DNA from: Sordariomycetes sp. S80-01Y
Taxonomy: Eukaryota > Ascomycota > Sordariomycetes
Assembly: GCA_037042185.1 (NCBI GenBank)
Contig: JAXQJY010000025.1
Coordinates: 1,054,001 to 1,118,000, forward strand
Reading direction: 5' to 3'
Length of the DNA: 64,000 bases
This document shows, in pieces, positions 1-11,999 of the stretch. The notes below the pieces were generated by a model. It was given only the letters and a program-made list of their open reading frames with translations, had not been told where the DNA came from and did not search any database. The translations under genes were made by a program, and so were the position numbers. How positions within the stretch are numbered: the stretch's first letter is position 1; every line of letters starts with the position of its first letter.

Positions 1-847
1 CAGTCTCGCCGTCGCGACGGTTGCCCATGGAGGGAGGAAGGGTCATGCCATCCGGAAGGAGTCCAGCGTTCAAATCCTCGGCCTTGAGTTGACCAGTGAA
101 GTCAATGCTGCGGTGCTGGTGAGTATATCTGCGGACGATGAGCATAGAGGGTGATTGTGGTACATACGATGGGGATTGGCAAGGGATCTCAGGAGAAGAG
201 TTGGGAGGGCTCAGCGGCCCGTGAGCTTGCAACCACGCCTCGTCGACAGTAGTAGGCGAAGATGTCCGGGAGATAGAGCCAAGAACCCAGGAACTGGGAG
301 AAGTGTGGTCCGCCATGTCCGGGCCAAATTGGGTCTGAGACGGAACAACATGCAAATTGTTCGTCTCAGCGCTGAGGAAAGCAGCATTGTCCATATCCAG
401 GCTCGGGCTCAAGTTGTAATCCTGCCAGAATTGCGGAGCAGTAGCATCCGCAAGCAGGCAGGCATCAACTCCATTCAAGGATCCAGCGTTTTGGGGTCCG
501 TTCCGGAAAGCAGTAGAACCATTACCTGACAGGTGAGATGCGTGGGATAGCATAGAACCATTGGAGCGGTTGGAATCAACGCGCGACATGGCATGCCCCC
601 TTGCAGGTGCGGAGCCAAGTCCGGCAACAGCCCAGGTTGGGCGACCGAGCCTTGTCCCCCTGGGGGTTGTCTGGCCAGATGTGATAATGTACTCCTCGGC
701 TTCTCCTGAGTGGGATGATCCATTGTCCGGGAATTCTGTTGATGAATAGCTCTGCGAGCTTTCTGTGATTTGGCCCCATGACGATGCGTTCAGCATGTCT
801 GTCGAGGGTTCTGTTTGAGAAAAGAACAAGCCTTGGGATGGAACCAT
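1..847 (-). CDS. Probable transcription regulator, N-terminal part (runs off window)
   Basis: An uninterrupted reading frame runs from an ATG at 847 through the left edge (about 282 codons), so only the N-terminal part is present. It is low-complexity and rich in Ser, Asn, Gln, Pro and Thr, with many isolated acidic residues, and looks like an activation or linker region. The last visible residues become basic and charged (GNRRDGET), as if a folded domain follows. From memory this resembles the segment before the C2H2 fingers of a Sordariomycete zinc-finger family, but no finger is in the window, so this is only inference. The frame stays open upstream of 847 without an ATG as far as about 960, where a pyrimidine-rich, intron-like stretch lies. 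A short upstream coding exon is therefore possible. The long leader upstream suits a regulatory gene. Confidence 0.55.
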   Translation of the reverse strand, partial: MVPSQGLFFSQTEPSTDMLNASSWGQITESSQSYSSTEFPDNGSSHSGEAEEYIITSGQTTPRGTRLGRPTWAVAGLGSAPARGHAMSRVDSNRSNGSMLSHASHLSGNGSTAFRNGPQNAGSLNGVDACLLADATAPQFWQDYNLSPSLDMDNAAFLSAETNNLHVVPSQTQFGPDMADHTSPSSWVLGSISRTSSPTTVDEAWLQAHGPLSPPNSSPEIPCQSPSYVPQSPSMLIVRRYTHQHRSIDFTGQLKAEDLNAGLLPDGMTLPPSMGNRRDGET

Positions 848-3735
848 GGTCTGGGAGTAGCTGTAATCGCTGGGTAGGGTTAGTGTGCTGTTCACCACTT
901 TTTGATAGACAAGAAAAGAAAAGAAAATATCAAAATGGCTCTGGCCGGAGTCAACTTTGATCCTACAAGATGTTAGTTTTGTCTTCGGGTCCACGATGGG
1001 TGGAGGGTGTCTACAGACCAGCCGCGGCAGAGTATCATGAGCGATCTGACAGCATGAACTTGCATCCAGGATATCCGGCGAGAAGTGAAGTTTGATCCGG
1101 CAGAAGGAACGCAGAAAAATATGCAGGATCCGAGGGGACGATACATTGTCTACCACTCCGACCAGTCTAGTGGAGGCGGCATTTGGTCGTCAGGTACCAG
1201 GGTCGTCCTCTGAGGCGTGCTGTCTCCGCGTGTCGGCGTTGCGAACGTAGGAAAGTCGACGGATCCATGACCAGGCTTGGCATTGTCGGCGCTGGAACAC
1301 TTGGGTTGGTACCTCAGGCAAGTTGGCGTAGAAGACCAGAGTAAAATCCTATGGGCTGGGCAACGGTATGGTCGTTCAATGTCCGCAGGTGCTTCCAGAA
1401 TCATGATATTCCGAATCTCCGTAAAAAGAGACACTTGGGTTTCGTGTCATGGTTTCCAGTATATAGTATCCGCCGAGGGGGCGGGGTCGTAGACCAAATG
1501 TCGAACATCTTATCCATACCTTCCGCGGCTGCGAGCAATCAAACAAAATTGCTAGGCAAGTCTGCCTGAACAGGCTACCTGAAGGTCTAGTTGCAAATAA
1601 AGCAGATCCAGGGTTGATGCGTCCAGGGTTCCTTGAGTGGTCCGGTCAAAAGTTCAAAGAGGTGAGCCCTCCAGGTGCGAAGGCCAGAAAATCCGTGTCC
1701 GAGGAAGTGATCCGTGATAATCCGTCCTGTGGTATCCATATCCATTGAAAGCACTCCGGGCTCAAAATGACAGTCCATGGGATTCCAGGCTGGCTGTTCA
1801 ATCTAATGTGTGTTCGGGTATACTTACTGTGGCACGTGGCCGAAACAGATGAATTCTCAAGATTCATTTGCTGACAAAACCCGGCTCGGGTCTGTCTCCA
1901 TTGTATCCTGGTAGAGTTTGCCGGGTGTACAGAAAGATCTCCTGGTAGAGAAAAGCTCCATTGTGTGTGTCCTGGTATGTGTCCTTTGGGGAGTGTCCTG
2001 GATCCGAGGGTTTTGCAAGACAAGACTGACAGAGAAGGAAATACATGACTTGAGCAACACAGGAAGATTGCGTTGAGAGAAGATGCAGGAAAACAGTACC
2101 TAGAAACCTCGTCGAGGTCAGATGTGTGCTTGTAGCCAGACATGTTGGCCGGATGGTGAGACATCAGGGCAACTGTCATTGTGATCCAGTGTGGAAGGAC
2201 AGAGTCGACCTTTGGCAATCCAGTAGATAGCTGAGGCAGTCTGTTTGCAGCTCAAGCCAGGAATGGTTTCCAGTGGGCTTGGTGTGGTTGCGCAACGGGC
2301 AAATCCTTGGGTCCTCTGGGGTGCCTTGTTTGAAGAGAAGGAGAATAAGAAAGTCGGGCCGTGGCGGGAGGCGAAGTTTGGGTAGTAGTATGTCGTGAGA
2401 GTGTGGTGCTTGTTGGAGGATCAGGCAGTAACGTTGGGCAGGAAGATAGAGGAGTAGGAGTCACAGGTTGGGCAACGGAGGGGGGATGCAGGTTTTAATG
2501 GTGCCCATTGAGGCCCAACGCATCCTGTGCTGTGCTGAGGTGTCTAAGTGGTGACATGACGGCATTCAGGAGGTGCAGCTTCGTAGCCAACGAGGGGTCG
2601 TCACATCGGCCGCAGGACTGCGCTGGCACCCGAGGGAGCATATTGATAGGCCCGTTGTGCAGGGGACCCCCTGAGGGATCTTGGTGGCCTTCCGCGACTG
2701 GTGGGCTGCTCGAGTTTCCGGGCGCCGCTGTGGGCCTCGGGTCAGGGTGTCGCAGGGTGTCGGTCCTATCGTTGACCCGCTTCTTGACAAGCGGTCACGG
2801 ACAACGAAGCACTGCATGCTTGGCGCGAAATGCATGGATGATGGTGGTCAGGCCTGAGTCGACAACCTCTCCTTGCTTTTTGGTGCGAAGCCCACGCAAG
2901 AGCGGCCCCCTCCCCAGCCTCCTTTTTTCAAGTGGCGTGCTCATGAGTCGAACCGTAATTTGGTAGCCCTTCGGCTCTCCTTGCATTGCCGGCAAATCTT
3001 TCCTCAACAGGGGGTCCTTGCCCTGAAGACGACGCGCCGGCTCAACCTTCAATCTCGCAAGCCTTGATCGACGGCGGCGTCAAGCGCAGAGCCGAGCTCA
3101 AAGATGGGCCGCCGCTGCGTTGTTGGACGCGCAGCCTCCTGAAGCGCATTTTGACGCACAACAAGTCATCAGATCATGGAGATTGCGCTGCGGCCTGCGT
3201 GGGATGGCGCCCCCTTTGTGAGAGCATCGGCGACCGGCTCGACTCCTAGAGCTCCTCATTGCTCAAAGGGTACGCGGGGTTTGTGATGGAAGGTGACCGG
3301 ACTGCATGGTGAGCTGTCTCGAGTGCGGCTTTTTGAGCCTTCGGTGTCGAATCGACGATGGGTCGAGCTGGCATCGTGGAGCTCGTAGAGTCTGATGGTC
3401 AAATTTGGGGCCTGCGTGCGTCTCATCACGGCGTGAGGGCGCTTATTCTGACCAAGGTGGTGGGATGGCCCTCCGATGGGACGCTACGTCAAGCCGAGCC
3501 TGAGCCTGAGCCCGGAGGTCTGCGGCAAGTCTCAACGACACAGGACCGCGGCACGTGACGCCCTGTGTCCCCCAACGCCACGCGCGCGTTCCTAAGGTAA
3601 TCGGAGGGACGGCAAGTTGCTTTCCACAAGGCCACGATATGTAATTGGGCCTCCGTTCTGGCTGCTGACATGGAGACTGCGCTGTTTTCATGTTGACTAA
3701 TTCTCCGTTGGCACACCTCGTAGGCACGCCGCACC
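848..3735. other. Intergenic / long leader, no gene recognised
   Basis: No reading frame here looks like a protein family on either strand. On the minus strand a branch-plus-acceptor-like sequence (aactaac...ttgtag) near 965–985 suggests a 5' leader intron of the left-edge gene. The octamer TCCTGGTA recurs three times between about 1908 and 1980. A CACGTGAC element lies at 3552–3559. Confidence 0.5.
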
Positions 3736-5343
3736 TCATCCCACGGCGTTTTGCCCTTGACCGCTCCTTACAGCTCTTTCCCACATCTCCTTCAAGCCTG
3801 CGTCTACCTCGTCATCAGTCCTCACGAACCCACCAAGAAGTCTCCTTGCCGACTCCCAGTTGTCGAGACCAAGCGCTTGGCTCACAGCTCTGATCTTGTC
3901 ATCGTACGCCTCCACCCATCCGTCGAGTTGCCTTTCCTCGACAGCAGTCGCCGCTTTGCCCGAACGAGCAATGGCTGCGCCGAACATGACACACCAAAGC
4001 CAGAGAGGGCCGCTCCAGGCACTTGTTTGGATCGTCTCCTCATTGGCGTTGACATCGTCAATGAGCTGTTCCAGCAGCCAGTCGACCATGACTGCGTCCA
4101 TTTGCCCGTTGCCGACCTCCGAGAAGAGGTAGAAGAAGGTAGCTATGAAGCAGGTCCGGCTGCTTCTTGGGTCCCCATTGAGTATGGTGGGCAAATATGT
4201 GTTGGGGTCGAACCCTCTGGATATTTCGTAGTTGAGGTTCAGATCCCGCGTGTGATTCTGCCACAGTCGTGCTGCTTGGGTGTCATTCTCCTCCCACCAT
4301 CCGTATCTCGGAGCTTCTGTGGGAGGCAAGGCACTGATGTCCCATATCGACGCGAACAGTAGCGCCATGAAGGTGGGTTGGTAGTTTGGCACATTGACCA
4401 GCGTCGCAGATTTGCTCGCCCGAAGACCCTGCCCAGCCATCTTGAACATCTTTTGCGGTAGTGACGGCGTCGACTTCCGACTTTGCATTGCCAGCCTGAA
4501 ACCTTTGAGATGCTTCGAGGACGTATCGAGATCCCCAATGGCCCCTTCTGCCAATGCCAATGCCGATATTGCCAGCATTGTGTCGCCGCTTTGCGCGGTT
4601 TCCCAACTTAGAAGCTGTTCCCTAGCAAACTCATACGTTGCCGATTTGTGGTACATGAAGGGAACCCGTACATCATCCATCGAGCCTCTGACCCAAGCCC
4701 ACTGACAAGCAGACAGCATCAGGCACATGTGCATGTAGCCTGGGTTGGCAAAGGCTTTGTGGATACTGTGAGGGGGTTTTAGTCGCAGCGAAGGGGGGTC
4801 CGGGACGTGCAACTTACACACTGGATTCCAGCTCTCGGTTGACTGGTCGTTGGCCCCTGACAGCATATTGGGAGACTGCACAGGAATTAGCACGGCAGCT
4901 GTTGCAAAGCAGGGGAGTATCCTCACAGTGGCGAAGTAGACGCTTCGACGCGTCAGGTAGGACTTCATACGAGCCGCCTACATAGTCGCCCAGCGAGCTA
5001 CATGCTGCAGGTGACGGCACGATGGCAGAAGACGCAGAGTCACTTTCCACAATCTCAACCTCAGGCGTTCTCGAGGCACCGCCTTCGGTTGCCTCGGGGG
5101 GCGGTTCGGGAAAGATGCATTCCCTCCCCGACTGCAAGCAACTTGTACTGCACAAGAAATGTCAACCGGCATATCATAAATAGCCTGCAAGTGTTCTCTG
5201 CACATGTGCGGCAGATCCACCGAGACGGGCACTCACCATAGGGGCCTCCTCTCATCACATCTTACGTGCCTTCGCTTGCACGTCAAGCAGCCATTCTTGC
5301 TGCGTCTGGCGAATTTCCTCTTCCGGTCCTTCGGAGGTGCCAT
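3736..5343 (-). CDS. Zn2Cys6 fungal transcription factor
   Basis: Nuclear DNA-binding regulator of unknown target, 471 aa after splicing. Exons: 5237–5343, 4927–5147, 4818–4875 and 3736–4765; introns of 89, 51 and 52 nt, all GT...AG. Splicing rebuilds a complete binuclear zinc cluster at residues 19–46: CLTC, then Cys29, Cys36, CTSC and Cys46, with the spacing C-x2-C-x6-C-x6-C-x2-C-x6-C. Intron 1 splits the codon of Cys36. Basic residues (KDRKRK, RRSK) precede the cluster. The body from about residue 120 onward, starting near DASKRLLRH, is the alpha-helical Fungal_trans_2 type regulatory domain (PYQPTF, WWEEND, NYEISRGFD and WSGPLWLWC blocks). The ATG at 5343 is right before the basic stretch. 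The second intron has no stop in frame; the third removes an in-frame TAA. The family is certain, the biological role is not. Confidence 0.9.
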
Positions 5344-7525
5344 TCGGTACTTGTCTTCACGGCGGCCAACAAGTCATCTCAAGCTGGCCAGGGACACATG
5401 CTTGAGGAAACTGAGTCTTTCGAGTCTGAAACTTAAAACTTCGCTTTCCCTCATGGACACACTGTAAGATGATCTCACGAGGGAGCCCAAAAAGGAGAGC
5501 GAGCTTTCTACACGAGACTTGCATATGAGCCATCCAATCATTTGACCCAAAAGGCTCTTCAGAGCTCCACAAGGCGGGGTGCGCCGCTGAGATCCGAAGA
5601 TCTCGGTTGCAACGCCAGATTTCTGCGGACTGACGGAATTCCGAACTTGAGTGAGCGAAGCATTTTGCAGCAGGCAGACCATTTGAGGCGTCTGCGAGCT
5701 GCGCCCGAGTTCTGAGGCGTCACTTTCCGAGCAGATGATTTTGAAGCTATCTGAGGGACCACATTGCGTCTACGATGTGACCCCCATAGGCTTTACGCAA
5801 CTCTACATCTAAAATCCCACCAGCGCAATGCAAATTGAAAGAGGGTCTTCCACCTTGAGGCGATTGCTTCTTCCGAGGTCGCCCCTGACACTACATCCTT
5901 CAAGCTGGACGTCGGACCCAAGCAGTTGCTGAGCAAGGTCGCGAAGGAGGGCCCCCTCTGGATCTTAACACGGAGCCGCACCAACCCTCTGGCCTCTCGT
6001 CAATTGCATCCCTAACGCCTCCAGCCTGCTGTCATCCTGCTCGATGCTCACAAAGTATACATTTGCCACCTGCTCACGGCTGCCCGCGATGTGTACTGTA
6101 TCATGCTGTCAATTGGGAGCGTCGTGCAGGCGAACGCCCATGCAATGCCTTGACGCGTCACAGTAATAATGCTCTGCGCCCCAGAGCACTGCTGCTGTCG
6201 GCACTCAAGCACAGCGGGCGGCAAGCAGGTCGATCCAATCGCCTCGGGTCTCAGCACTCACCTCGCCTGGAGGAGGGTGTGCTGATGCCGTCGTGGGCGG
6301 CAACGTTGGATTGGGCGCGCGATGCTGGTGCCCGAGCGCTGCGGTTGATGCCCAATTCACCTCCCTCCTCGACGAACCACCAAACACTGACGCGTTGACC
6401 GCTCCTCTTTCTTCAAGGGCCTCCCCTGCTCCGCCCTCCCAGCATGAATGTCGCGCCGACCCGACTGAGCGACAGCTTCTTGGGCAAGTTTCGGCTCCAA
6501 TAATAACCGGCAGGATAGCTTGCTCGCCCGGTGTTGACGAGTCTGTTCAGCACCGTCACCATCTGGGGTAGCCCCAGCTGCGAATGTACAACATCACCTG
6601 CCAACGCCTGCCCGAGACCTCTGCCCACCTTCATATCCCCATCCTGGCATCATCTGGCTTTTGACTTTGCCACTCTGGTCTTGTTGCTGCGCCAGTTCTG
6701 CTCGTCGTCCGCCCGCTCGCCTTAGCCTCGTGGAGAGCTATCTCCAGGCGCCCAACCCAACCGTTGTGTGGTGGGCTCGGCTGCCAACAGCTTCGGTCAC
6801 GTTCTGCTGGCCTAATGTATGTACTCCGACTAGGTCGCTACTAGGCTCAGTACCTTGACCAGCCAGACAAGCTAGTCTACCAGCCTGATGGGCGCGGACC
6901 CAGGAACTTGCGTGGAATCGAAACCCTGTCAACGCCTGGTCCCTGTATCGTGACGGCCCTAGCGAAACGGGGCAACAAGTATCGCTGTCCACAAATTGGG
7001 CCAGGTCACCCGTCTCCGTCCTTCCCCCTTCGGTGCTCTGGTCAACAGACATAAATGCCTTCACGCCGAAGCTGACATTTCAGTCCCGAGTCCCATCCCA
7101 CATCTCCAACCACCTAACCCTTGAGGCTATTTGGTGCATTGAACACTGGTGCGCTATCTCTAGTGTTTCTCCATACCACTTGCATGAAGTGGTTTCTCGT
7201 TCAACGCAGCCGTCTGCTGTTGTGACCAGATCCCCTGCCGGACTTCACCGCCTGCTCTGCTCTTCAGCCTTTTTGGATAGCCCGGACCTCTACGACCCAG
7301 GATTCCCCGTCCCCAGGGAAGATCTAGTCGTTACTTCTCGCACGGTTTCCCAGGAACTGCCCGGACATAAGCCACGGACTCATTTCCTCTCCGCGCATTG
7401 AATTATTTTGGTTTCCAAGAGTCTATCCCTTAGCTCTTGTTTGGATTTCTTTCATTTCTCCATCCCGGCCTCTTGACTAGGGGCTTGTCCAACATAGCAG
7501 CTCTTGCATAATCAGCCTAGTGGTC
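5344..7525. other. Large intergenic / promoter and leader region
   Basis: There is no credible coding frame. The strand ahead of the 7526 gene is pyrimidine-rich (notably 6400–6760 and 7080–7500), as is common for long 5' leaders of fungal genes. I see no repeat or RNA gene. Confidence 0.5.
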
Positions 7526-8646
7526 ATGTCTCAACAAGAGCTAGCATGCAGAGGGCCCGCTATCACCAGCGGGCCATGGAGCTCCAACCGCAGGTACGGG
7601 CTGTTTACGGATGGGCCAGATTCGCAGACTGACCGCTCCTAGTTCCTTCGTTGAGCCTTACAACGGGACCAACAGTGGTTTTGAAAATGGCTTCTACACC
7701 ATCTCCAGGTATTACCCAACGCGGTCCGGGAAGAAGGCATTTACTAACTCTCAGAAGTGCGAACTACTCTGGTGGCGTCTACAACGGCGGACCTGGCGTG
7801 CCAATCGGGGCCACCGGTGGAGTGACACGACAAGACTCGAGTTTTGCGTCAGGGCCAGTGTACACAGGGCGACCTCCCTCGGTGCAGTACGGCAGCAGTG
7901 GTCCGGCATATGGTTCGTACAAGGCATCGAACTCGCAAGGCTGGGATCTGCAAGGCAGATACTCACCGACCGATTCGGTGGACGACATCATTGCTTCACC
8001 TAACCTGTCCGACTACTCGGTCGAAAATGGTATGAAGGGCAACGGCAGCGGCAAATCCAAGACGAATGGCAAAAGTCGACCGCAACGACGACCTTCGAAC
8101 CGGGACGAATTCGATGGCCCCCACCAGTTCCTACAACGGCCACCGCCAGGCCTCATAGCCATGCAAGAGAGAGAGCTCCCTCATCTCCCTACCAACCTCC
8201 ACATCCAGGAGCAAGACCTTGTTTTGAGCCAGGTCAACGACCGCCTCTCGCAGTGTGCTTTTGACTTTGTTGCAAAGTATCAATTCCCAATTCCTCTTAC
8301 GCAGGACATGAGACCAGTTGAGCGCCCGCAGGATCGGGAGTGGACTGAATGGGTCTTCTTGTTAAAGCGTCTCGCCACGAAGCGACGCATCCCTGCTCGT
8401 GTCCTGTACAATGGGCAGATCAAACAGTTTGTCACTATCCTCGAAAACTCATTGGAGATGAGGCATGCTGCCAAGCATCAAAGTCGACCACTGAAGGATG
8501 ACAGGAACATCCTCCAGCTCATCTCAGCAGGCATCCAGGTTGCAAAGATCTTGAAGGATGCTTCTGCTATGGACCACCTCGACCAGCTTTACATCTCAAC
8601 TGAGAAACAGATTCAAGAGCGCACCCAGCAACGCTTCCGCCAATAA
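7526..8646 (+). CDS. Conserved fungal protein with unnamed C-terminal helical domain
   Basis: I do not recognise a named family. Three exons (7526–7593, 7643–7708, 7755–8646) give 341 aa. The introns are 49 and 46 nt; the second has a canonical TTACTAAC branch site. The first ATG after the pyrimidine-rich leader is at 7526 and keeps phase through both introns. Residues 1–160 are disordered (Gly, Ser, Tyr, Asn, with a GxGKSKTNGKSRPQRR basic patch). From about residue 190 onward the composition changes to a compact, probably helical domain with blocks LSQVNDRLSQCAFDF, RPQDREWTEWVFLLKRLA, RRIPARVLYNGQIKQF and LKDDRNILQLISAG. The contrast between a free N-terminus and a tightly built C-terminus suggests a regulatory or scaffold protein, but no activity can be assigned. 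Confidence 0.8.
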
Positions 8647-10845
8647 AAAAAAAACCTACTACAACACCATACGTTTTACGTACAGAGTCGCCAACTGGAC
8701 TCATGTTGACGGGGAGAACCAGCGTCTCCAGGAAGGGACTTAATGAGACATGATAATGATTTTTCATTTCTTTCCATCTTTCTTCTCTCTTCGTTCTCTT
8801 TTCAATAATCCGATATCACCGTTCGTTTCGGCCTGCATAATCGTACCCTGGGGCTTCCGGAGATTGTTATCGCTTGGACTGGATGTACCCGGATCCGGAG
8901 TGCTCGGGGGTCTTGTATTTCCGCAGACGAGTTCATCTTTGTATAGAACTGAGCGTTATCTGCAACTCCGTTCTGGATGTGTCGCTGCTGCCAACACTTG
9001 TGTTCTCTCTGACATACATACTCTGACTCAAGCAGATGGCTCTGGCGAGGCGCATGGAGCTGTTCATGGGATAGACTAGACGGCGTTATGGTTGTTTGTT
9101 GTGCAACTGGGAACTGGAATGCTCTTATGGGAGCTCATGTGTCGGTGTCGTCGACTTGAAGTGGGCAGATGAGGATTCTCGCTAAGCAATAGTGAATGGA
9201 ATGCGTCGTGTTTCACTCGCCATCCTGTGTACCCTTCTTAATGCTTACGAAGCGGCCGTGTAGCTAGGTTAGGTTAATCTCGACAGACCGCCCGCATGGT
9301 TATTGCACAAGTATTCAAATCACGTCACAAGAAATGTATGTCCGATTTAGTCCTGATCAGAAATTCCGCACCGAGGCAGTAGCGGGATCAGGGTGGAGCG
9401 GACGGGGTAGTTTAGTCCCCAAGGATTTTTCTCCCACTACGAACGATAGATATAAAGTTGACACCTCGCGCATTGAGAGGTCGCGAGGTGTAGGCAATCT
9501 GTGGGGTTCTGCCTAGCCGGCATGGCATGCTGCTTGATAGGTCACAGGACAGCTGGTAGGAGGACGCAGTGCGAGGACCGGGAATATGTGTCTGGAGACA
9601 GGCACCATGAGTGCGTTGAAGGAGACAGGCCATCTGGAGCATCGGTTGGGAGAACACTGGTTTCAAGTGTGCCGACGTGGAGCTGCGGTTGGAGAGCCTC
9701 CTCTGAGCGGCGGTCTGGAGACTCTGTTTCCGAGGCCGGGTCATCTGAAATGCCAGTGCCGGTTAATAGCAGACCCGAGTCAGACTGCATGTTTCTAGGG
9801 TTGGTCCCAGGTCATATCCTCAGTAACGTTCGCCAGGTAAGGTCTTACGATACCGATCAACCATGCCTCTGCATGTCTTGAGACAAGCTTCCCGGTACTG
9901 GGCAGTCCAAGACAGAAGCTAGATGCGGGGACTCAGGCCTGAAACGGGGCATCCGGACACGCGCACGTCTAGGTGCTGATAAACCTGGTGGGAGTGGCAT
10001 GTCATGAGGGTCGCTCGACCGCTCGGCCAACGGAAAGGTTGAAAAGAGCTTTCCCAATGGCCAACTCGAGGTTCGAATGCATTCAATCAAGAGTCGCGTT
10101 ATGACACAAGTGCTCAACGTTCGATGCTCACGAATGCTGGCGTTTCGAAGAGAATGATGAAGGAACTGAGTCTCAGAAATTTCTGAGCTCCAGAGAAAAC
10201 CCAACCGTATCCTTGTTTCTCACGTGACGCGACCGGCCTCCGCATGTCGTCTGGGGCCACCTTAAAACGTCGCGCTACAATTTTCGGGGTCTCTTTTCTC
10301 CTTTTTCCTCCTTACACTATTCATAATATGTGCACGATTAATCAACCTTTTGCGACTCGCCAACTCGCAGGTGGTCATATTTGCGTGCTAGAACAAACGA
10401 ATTTGCTCTGCTACTTTTTAAGGCGCCATGAGGCGAGAAGCTTTTCTCGCGCTACAGTGGAGTTTTCGACATTTTTCTCGTACAACAGTGATTTCGCGGG
10501 AGACTTCGGAGCCTGCCAGGACTCGTTAATTATCAACCTTTGGGAACTTTTGGGAAATAAAAACGCCGTGAGCACTTGGCGGGTGAGGTGTACCGGGCAA
10601 GTGCGCCTGGTAGTCACCGCGGGAAGCACCTGGCTGCCCGCAGGGCATGCCTGCCAAAACTCTACGGAACCGCACCATGCAGTTTCACCTTTGCATTACC
10701 TACAACTCTTTCCAATATTCATATGCCGTGAACATGCCGCGAACTTTTGGTGGTCTCTAGTAGCTGAATCTCCAGCTGTACGCCCTTGCACATACATTTA
10801 AACCTGGGCACTTCGGCTCATCGAGCCCTCGGCGATATCTCGACT
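8647..10845. other. Intergenic, no gene recognised
   Basis: Frames of 110–185 codons occur but none has family-like composition. A perfect inverted repeat lies at 9461–9491 and a CACGTGAC element at 10221–10228, upstream of the 10846 gene. A 185-codon frame at 10244–10801 most likely overlaps the promoter and leader of that gene. Confidence 0.45.
9461..9491. repeat. Perfect inverted repeat (hairpin)
   Basis: Arms ACACCTCGCG (9461–9470) and CGCGAGGTGT (9482–9491) are exact reverse complements around an 11-nt loop. The hairpin lies in a non-coding gap about 0.8 kb past the 8646 stop. Its role is unknown. Confidence 0.8.
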
Positions 10846-11466
10846 ATGGTCCAAACAGACTTATCCCTCGACGCCCAAGCCCTCGAAATCCTCATCTTAG
10901 CCTTTGCCTTCCTTTCCCTAATTTGCTTCTTCGCCATCGTCATCCTTACAGGCGCCAACTTCCGTCGACTCTCCGGTGCTGAGCGTGCTGAACGAGTCAC
11001 GGCCTGGGGCGCGGCATGGCATCCCGAGAACGAGGACGAAGATATCGATCCGTACTCCGACGAGGCCTTCATCGATAGCGTCCGCCGTCAAAGCGCCAGC
11101 TGGGCAAACGAGGTGAAGGGGGAGCTCAGGTGTTTCACTGAGAGGCTACTCCCCAAACGTATGTCCGACGATCCTAGTCCCCTGGACTTGGTGGCGGGTT
11201 CGCTGCGAAGGCTGAGTGAAATTGCCACTAGTGAAATACGAGAATCAGTAGTAGGAGTTAAGTGCGAGCAAGGGACTTGCCATGCTGAAGGCGTGCCCGC
11301 GATTGCCTCTGGGAGAGACGAGGGAGACGCTGAATCGAAATGGCGATCGACCAAGACTGAGAGTACGGAATCGGGACACCTTCGGGATTCAAGCCAACGT
11401 ACTCGCTTGTCTGATCCGAAAGCTGGAGAGGTAGAAGATTGCGATGTCAGTGAGGAAAAGGGTTGA
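10846..11466 (+). CDS. Small single-pass membrane protein, hypothetical
   Basis: Single-exon frame of 206 aa with no recognised family. The start chosen is the ATG at 10846 (MVQTDLSLD). The frame extends 20 codons upstream to 10786, but that extension has no protein-like character. Residues about 13–36 form one hydrophobic helix (LEILILAFAFLSLICFFAIV). It is followed by a positively charged stretch (FRRLSGAERAERV), then an acidic segment (ENEDEDIDPYSDEAF), and a hydrophilic, Ser/Glu/Arg-rich tail to the end. The layout fits a tail-in-cytosol membrane protein with the N-terminus outside or in the lumen. The coding frame is supported by the bias of the first 110 residues. The C-terminal half is low complexity, and a missed intron there cannot be excluded. 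Confidence 0.55.
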   Translation: MVQTDLSLDAQALEILILAFAFLSLICFFAIVILTGANFRRLSGAERAERVTAWGAAWHPENEDEDIDPYSDEAFIDSVRRQSASWANEVKGELRCFTERLLPKRMSDDPSPLDLVAGSLRRLSEIATSEIRESVVGVKCEQGTCHAEGVPAIASGRDEGDAESKWRSTKTESTESGHLRDSSQRTRLSDPKAGEVEDCDVSEEKG

Positions 11467-11638
11467 AGTCTGACAAAGAGAATCGATTGATCGACCACCA
11501 TGCTTGTTGTACAGATAGGTCTTCTATTCCACCCTTGAGAATGATCCAGTTGCCTCCAAGGTTCGGCTCCCGCCTACAGTATTGCTATCGGCCGCGCGTC
11601 TCGCTGTGATATTTCCATTGTCCGTCTCCCGCTCCCCC

Positions 11639-11999
11639 TCATGCCGCTTGCTTCTTCAAGTCTCGCGCGGCTTGCTTGAGGCTAAAGTTGCACTCCTCGT
11701 AAGCCCGTCCAGCACCGAAACCGACACCAACGAACGCAGGCCATGCCCTTCGCTTGAACAGGAGGACGGAGAAAACGACGCCGAAACCGAGGCCGAGGGT
11801 GGACTTGACGAGGAGGTTCGAGAGGCAGCGATCCCACTGCAAATTTCATTTGTCAGTACCATTCTTCGGGGACTCGCGTTATGAACATCGAGGAACTGAA
11901 GAGGTTCGTTGATTGGCATACCTTCTCGTTGAGAAGAGCTTCGCTCACAGGCCTGGAAATGGCGCTTGGCTGGGGACGGGCAGCTGATGTATCGGCCAT
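11639..11999 (-). CDS. MIC10: MICOS complex subunit Mic10
   Basis: Small inner-membrane protein that bends the membrane at cristae junctions within the MICOS complex. Two exons (11922–11999, 11639–11836) with an 85-nt intron give 91 aa, close to the family's usual size. The N-terminal exon encodes 26 residues ending SEALLNEK. The second begins WDRCLSNLLVKSTLG and continues through the two glycine-rich hairpin helices (GLGFGVVFS and GVGFGAGRAY) that define Mic10 and drive its oligomerisation. The loop between them has the basic KRRAW that holds the hairpin topology. The tail, LKQAARDLKKQAA, is a short charged helix. The start at 11999 is the only ATG that fits the spliced frame. It is divergent from URB2, with 369 bp between the two start codons. 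Confidence 0.95.

Noticed and set aside
10244-10801. 185-codon plus-strand frame directly upstream of the 10846 gene
   Set aside because: Composition is not protein-like, it lies where a promoter and leader are expected, and it has no match to any family I know.
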